From Alistipes sp. (GTDB lineage Bacteria; Bacteroidota; Bacteroidia; Bacteroidales; Rikenellaceae), in the NCBI GenBank assembly GCA_017380275.1, contig JAFOEH010000009.1:1-9259 (forward strand): 9,259 nucleotides of DNA, given 5' to 3'. Made by a program: the position numbers and the translations under genes. Below the pieces are notes generated by a model. That model was not told the origin of the DNA, made no database searches, and worked only from the letters and a program-made list of their open reading frames with translations. This document shows positions 6,481 through 9,259 of this stretch, in pieces. How positions within the stretch are numbered: position 1 is the first letter of the stretch; the number at the start of each line of letters is the position of its first letter.

Positions 6481-7644
6481 TTACTTTCCCAGCTGATCGC
6501 TGTAAACCGCGCCCGGCAAATCGTGCATATTGTACTGCGAAGCCATCGAACGGCCGTAGGCTCCTGCCGACTTGATGGCCAGCAGATCGCCACGCTTGCT
6601 GCGCTTCAGGCTCACGTTCTCATCGAATACGTCGGTCGATTCGCAGGCTGTACCTACGACGGTGTACTTGGTCGAAATCTCCTCCTGCGAGGTGATGTTC
6701 TCGATGTTGTGGTACGATCCGTAGAGCATCGGACGGATAAGCTCGGTCATCGAAGCATCGATGATCAGCAGACGGCGGCCCGTAGCCGTGGTCTTGTTGA
6801 ACAATACGCTGGTAATCAGCTCGCCGCACTCGCCAACCAGCGAGCGGCCAAACTCGAAGTGTACCTCCTTGCCCTCGACATTCAGGTGCTCGTGAACGAT
6901 CGCAAAGAGCGATGCGAAGTTGGGGATAGGCTCATTCTCGGGCACGTCGTAGTTGATACCCAGACCGCCACCCACATCGACGATGCGGAACGAGAATCCG
7001 AGCGACTCAAGCTTCTCCACGATGGCGTTGGCCTTGTTGCACATATTCTCGAAGACGTGCAGCTCGCGGATCTGCGAACCGATGTGGATATGGATGCCGA
7101 TGATGTTGATATTCTCGAGCGAGCGGATCAGATCGACGTTGTCGAGAATCTCCTCGTACGAGATACCGAACTTACTGTCGGCCTGACCTGTATCGATGCA
7201 GCGGTTGGTCTTGGGGTCGATGTCGGGGTTGATACGCAGACCTACGTCGGCCTTCTTGCCCATCTCGCCAGCCAGCGCATTCACCACCTTGAGCTCCTCG
7301 ATAGACTCGCAGTTGATTGCCAGAATCTCCTGCTCCAGGGCATAGCGGATCTCCTTGTCGCGCTTACCCACGCCTGCATATACCACCGTCTTGGGGTCGA
7401 AGCCCGACTCGATGGCCTTGCGTACCTCATTGCCGCTGGCGCAATCGATGCCGATGCCGTACTCGCGGATGATCGAGAGCAGGTAGTCGTCGTTGTTGGC
7501 CTTGATGGCGTAGTGAACCTTGTAGTCGTATTTGTTTGATTCGTAAACAACACTCTCCAGCGTCTGGCGCAGGAGATTGATGTCGTAGAGGTAGAACGGA
7601 GTCTCGTAATCGCGCAGCTGCGCTGCAACCTTTCTGCTTAACAT
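6481..7644 (-). CDS. lysA: Diaminopimelate decarboxylase
   Basis: A PLP enzyme of fold type III (alanine racemase-like barrel) that decarboxylates meso-diaminopimelate to L-lysine, the last step of the lysine pathway, in the cytoplasm. The PLP lysine is Lys48 in YAIKAN (45-50). Other marks are GVGKRDKEI, RINPDIDP (137-144), SKFGIS (157-162), HIHIGSQI (185-192), phosphate-binding DVGGGLGINY (223-232), EFGRSLVGECG (264-274), TELIRPMLY (300-308), the active-site CESTDVF (Cys334-Glu335) and AGAYGRSMASQYN (360-372). The usual EPGR is EFGR here, a substitution at the proline only. At 387 residues it is shorter than the roughly 420-residue enterobacterial enzyme, ending soon after SQYN, which I recall as normal in Bacteroidales. 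It is monocistronic, with its own promoter and terminator; an AGGA lies 8 nt before the ATG. No other lysine gene is adjacent. Confidence 0.96.
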   Translation of the reverse strand: MLSRKVAAQLRDYETPFYLYDINLLRQTLESVVYESNKYDYKVHYAIKANNDDYLLSIIREYGIGIDCASGNEVRKAIESGFDPKTVVYAGVGKRDKEIRYALEQEILAINCESIEELKVVNALAGEMGKKADVGLRINPDIDPKTNRCIDTGQADSKFGISYEEILDNVDLIRSLENINIIGIHIHIGSQIRELHVFENMCNKANAIVEKLESLGFSFRIVDVGGGLGINYDVPENEPIPNFASLFAIVHEHLNVEGKEVHFEFGRSLVGECGELITSVLFNKTTATGRRLLIIDASMTELIRPMLYGSYHNIENITSQEEISTKYTVVGTACESTDVFDENVSLKRSKRGDLLAIKSAGAYGRSMASQYNMHDLPGAVYSDQLGK

Positions 7645-7700
7645 TTTCTATTTCCTAACTAATTGTGAATACTATGCGCCCCACAGGGCCCTAATCGGCA

Positions 7701-7732
7701 CAAATGTAGTTATTTCACTACGTTTTTGCAAA
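7701..7732 (-). promoter_or_regulatory. Promoter of lysA
   Basis: On the minus strand TTTG (plus CAAA 7729-7732) is followed after exactly 20 nt by TACATTTG (plus CAAATGTA 7701-7708). Both boxes match the Bacteroidota consensus TTTG/TAnnTTTG perfectly. Transcription would start near 7695, leaving a leader of about 50 nt before ATG 7644. That leader holds only a 4-bp G/C hairpin (7678-7689) and is too short for a lysine riboswitch. Confidence 0.8.
7702..7725. promoter_or_regulatory. Inverted repeat inside the lysA promoter, possible operator
   Basis: AAATGTAGT (7702-7710) and ACTACGTTT (7717-7725) form a dyad of nine positions with one T/G mismatch, separated by TATTTC. It covers the -7 box and much of the spacer of the lysA promoter, where a bound repressor would block polymerase. 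No regulator is known from the sequence; the dyad could be chance in A/T-rich DNA. Confidence 0.35.
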
Positions 7733-7825
7733 TTTTTTATTTCTTCATTTGCTGGAGAAATATGTTATTTTGATTTTCTGAAAAGAGTTTGTTGGCGAAG
7801 ATGATAATTATTTGGATAAAATTCA

Positions 7826-7833
7826 TACCTTTG
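7826..7833 (+). promoter_or_regulatory. -7 box of the ridA promoter
   Basis: TACCTTTG is a perfect TAnnTTTG box 61 nt upstream of ATG 7895. No good TTTG lies at the proper 19-21 nt; the nearest copies are TTTG at 7811-7814 (11 nt away) and TTTG at 7788-7791 (34 nt away). The predicted start near 7840 gives a leader of about 55 nt. Confidence 0.55.
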
Positions 7834-7842
7834 TTTCGGATT

Positions 7843-7860
7843 GCGCACCTATGGGTGTGT
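7843..7860 (+). other. Small hairpin at the start of the ridA leader
   Basis: GCGCACC (7843-7849) can pair with GGTGTGT (7854-7860), seven pairs including two G-U, around the loop TATG. It falls at the predicted 5' end of the ridA transcript, where it could stabilise the message. It has no U-tract and is not a terminator. Confidence 0.35.
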
Positions 7861-7894
7861 TGTCGGATTGACTAACAATTAAAACTAAAAAGAT

Positions 7895-8269
7895 ATGAAG
7901 AAGATTATCGCATCGCCCCTCGCGCCTAAAGCCGTAGGGCCCTATTCGCAGGCTGTGGAGAGCAATGGTACGCTCTATGTTTCGGGCCAGCTGCCCATTG
8001 ATGCTTCGACCGGCAAGATGGCTGAAAGCATTGAGGATCAGACTCGTCAGTCGCTCACTAACATCCGCTCAATCGTCGAGGAGGCTGGCTACACGCTGGC
8101 CGACGTTGTGAAGGTTACGGTTTTGTTGGATGACATTGCCGACTTCGCTGCAATGAACGGCGTTTACGCTACTTTCTTTACCGAGCAGATGCCCGCGCGC
8201 GTATGCTACGAGGTGGCAAAGCTGCCGATGGGTGCCAAGGTCGAGATCGATGCCATCGTGAGCCGATAG
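7895..8269 (+). CDS. ridA: RidA family reactive enamine/imine deaminase
   Basis: A 124-residue cytoplasmic protein of the RidA (YjgF/YER057c/UK114) family, normally a homotrimer, that hydrolyses reactive enamine/imine intermediates such as 2-aminoacrylate, released by PLP-dependent dehydratases, to 2-keto acids and ammonia. Length and motifs are standard: P-x-A-x-G-P-Y-S-Q-A (residues 11-20), LYVSGQLPID (27-36), the helix with QTRQSLTNI (49-57), VKVTVLLDDIADFAAMN (72-88) and the signature MPARVCYEVAKLPMGAKVEID (within 99-119). Arg102 and Glu117 correspond to the catalytic/substrate-binding Arg105 and Glu120 of E. coli family members, and Cys104 to Cys107, so an active deaminase is expected. 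An A-rich leader without a Shine-Dalgarno site precedes the ATG. It is divergent from lysA, also a PLP enzyme, but a functional link is not shown. Confidence 0.95.
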   Translation: MKKIIASPLAPKAVGPYSQAVESNGTLYVSGQLPIDASTGKMAESIEDQTRQSLTNIRSIVEEAGYTLADVVKVTVLLDDIADFAAMNGVYATFFTEQMPARVCYEVAKLPMGAKVEIDAIVSR

Positions 8270-8294
8270 GGCCGATCAAAAAAAATGTTGATAC

Positions 8295-8332
8295 AAAAAC
8301 ACGCGTTGGAGCGAGCTCTGACGCGTGTTTTT
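8295..8332 (+). terminator. Intrinsic terminator of ridA
   Basis: AAAAACACGCGT (8295-8306) pairs perfectly with ACGCGTGTTTTT (8321-8332). The stem can extend inward by TGGAG/CTCTG (two wobbles) to 17 pairs with a CGAG loop. It is followed by CTGTTTTG and lies 25 nt after the ridA stop. The A-run on the left arm makes it potentially active from both directions. Confidence 0.9.
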
Positions 8333-8372
8333 CTGTTTTGTTGAAAAGTTGTGAAAACATAGTGCCTCGAAA

Positions 8373-8405
8373 ATTGTTTTTACCGCCAAAAAATTAAGAC
8401 CTTTG
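8373..8405 (+). promoter_or_regulatory. Possible promoter of the ribonucleotide reductase gene
   Basis: ATTG (8373-8376), then 21 nt, then GACCTTTG (8398-8405): each box is one base off the TTTG/TAnnTTTG consensus. TACTTTCG at 8412-8419 is an alternative -7 box without a matching upstream element. From 8333 to 8473 I see no cobalamin riboswitch (the space is too short) and no convincing NrdR-box pair. Confidence 0.4.
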
Positions 8406-8473
8406 TATTGGTACTTTCGCGCCATTTGATCACGCATACACAGAAATCGAAATAAATTAAATACTTAAATATT

Positions 8474-9259
8474 ATGACCAAAACTACACAGAAACTCACC
8501 GAGGTGAGCTACAACGACGCTGTGGCTGCGTCGAAGGAGTACTTCGCCGGTGATGACCTTGCTGCAACCGTATGGGTGAGCAAATATGCGCTGAAGGATT
8601 CGTTCGGCCATATCTACGAGCGTACGCCCGAGGATATGCACCACCGTATCGCCGCTGAGATCGAGCGTATCGAGTCGAAGTATCCCAACCCGATGAAGAA
8701 GGAGGAGGTATTCTCGCTTCTCGACCATTTCCGCTACATCATTCCGCAGGGCGGCCCGATGACGGGTATCGGCAACAACCTGCAGGTGGCTTCGCTCTCG
8801 AACTGCTTCGTTATCGGCAATCGTAAGCACGCCGACTCTTATGGCGGTATCTTCCGTATGGACGAGGAGCAGGTGCAGCTGATGAAGCGTCGCGGCGGTG
8901 TCGGCCACGACCTTTCGGGTTTGCGTCCCACGGGCTCACCCGTGTTGAACTCGGCCCTCACCTCGACGGGTATCGTTCCCTTTATGGAGCGCTACTCGAA
9001 CTCTACACGCGAGGTGGCACAGGATGGTCGTCGCGGAGCGTTGATGCTCTCGCTCTCGATCAAGCACCCCGATGCCGAGCGTTTCATCGACGCCAAGACT
9101 CAGTCGGGCAAGGTTACGGGCGCTAACGTGTCGATCAAGATCGACGACGAGTTTATGCGTGCTGCGCAGAGCGGTCAGTCATACCGTCAGCAGTTCCCCA
9201 TCGACTCGGAGAATCCCGTGATGACAACAGATATCGACGCCAAGAAGCTCTGGGATAAG
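8474..9259 (+). CDS. nrdJ: Adenosylcobalamin-dependent (class II) ribonucleotide reductase, N-terminal part (3' end cut by window)
   Basis: Reduces ribonucleotides to deoxyribonucleotides using a radical generated from coenzyme B12, so it needs neither oxygen nor a small subunit. ATG 8474 opens a frame that runs uninterrupted for 262 codons to the window's last base. Visible: VWVSKYALKDSFGHIYERTP (residues 33-52), PEDMHHRIA (52-60), the GIGNN turn (98-102), SLSNCFVIG (107-115) with Cys111 as the first of the redox-active cysteine pair, DSYGGIF, MKRRGGVGHDLSGLRPTG (137-154), EVAQDGRRGALMLSLSIKHPD (within 180-200) and TGANVSIKIDDEFM (215-228). There is no N-terminal ATP-cone; the catalytic barrel starts almost at once. 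The C-terminal radical cysteine, NxCxE motif and C-terminal cysteine tail lie beyond the window. The class II assignment rests on resemblance to B12-dependent NrdJ of Bacteroidota in the first 110 residues. The leader is A/T-rich, without a Shine-Dalgarno site. Confidence 0.92.
   Translation, partial: MTKTTQKLTEVSYNDAVAASKEYFAGDDLAATVWVSKYALKDSFGHIYERTPEDMHHRIAAEIERIESKYPNPMKKEEVFSLLDHFRYIIPQGGPMTGIGNNLQVASLSNCFVIGNRKHADSYGGIFRMDEEQVQLMKRRGGVGHDLSGLRPTGSPVLNSALTSTGIVPFMERYSNSTREVAQDGRRGALMLSLSIKHPDAERFIDAKTQSGKVTGANVSIKIDDEFMRAAQSGQSYRQQFPIDSENPVMTTDIDAKKLWDK

Noticed and set aside
6523..7539. 338-codon open frame on the plus strand opposite lysA
   Set aside because: LysA on the minus strand has every catalytic motif. 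The antisense product has no recognisable domain and is explained by the strong third-position bias of lysA codons.
7645..7700. Lysine riboswitch in the lysA leader
   Set aside because: The leader is about 50 nt with only a 4-bp hairpin; a lysine riboswitch needs roughly 170 nt and several conserved helices.
8333..8473. Cobalamin riboswitch or NrdR boxes before nrdJ
   Set aside because: The gap is too short for a B12 riboswitch, no B12-box-like element is seen, and no pair of NrdR-like palindromes can be made out.

Overview
The window is an ordinary chromosomal housekeeping segment from a member of the Bacteroidota, most likely order Bacteroidales. The codon use and gene content fit an Alistipes/Rikenellaceae-like gut anaerobe, but the genus is only a guess. 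The phylum call rests on several things. Upstream regions carry the Bacteroidota sigma-ABfr promoter pattern (TTTG about 20 nt before TAnnTTTG). Start codons are preceded by A/T-rich leaders and mostly lack Shine-Dalgarno sites. The isoleucyl-tRNA synthetase, LysA, DksA-like protein and B12-dependent ribonucleotide reductase are all of the type I associate with this phylum. Coding DNA is moderately GC-rich with a strong third-position bias, which creates long antisense shadow ORFs. No mobile element, phage gene, tRNA, rRNA or CRISPR array is visible.

Layout: (1) 1-1952 (+) is the C-terminal two thirds of ileS. (2) 2052-2426 (+) is a TraR/DksA-family protein with its own promoter. (3) A perfect 11-bp hairpin at 2447-2475 separates it from a convergent minus-strand operon. 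(4) That operon (6349 down to 2481) reads: a hypothetical protein with a Pro/Glu repeat linker, rsmI, an LpxL-type lipid A acyltransferase, and a family 2 glycosyltransferase. Junctions are 3 nt, 12 nt and a 4-nt ATGA overlap. (5) 6481-7644 (-) is lysA, with its own promoter and a strong terminator at 6414-6455. (6) A 250-nt divergent intergenic region separates lysA from ridA (7895-8269, +), which ends in a long hairpin terminator. (7) 8474 to the window end (+) is the N-terminal 262 residues of an adenosylcobalamin-dependent (class II) ribonucleotide reductase.

Functionally, ileS, dksA-like and rsmI serve translation and growth control. The acyltransferase/glycosyltransferase pair points to envelope glycolipid or lipid A synthesis. 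LysA makes lysine from meso-diaminopimelate. RidA detoxifies reactive enamines released by PLP enzymes. NrdJ supplies deoxyribonucleotides without needing oxygen. The least explained item is the repeat-bearing acidic protein that heads the rsmI operon. I found no convincing undescribed multi-gene system.
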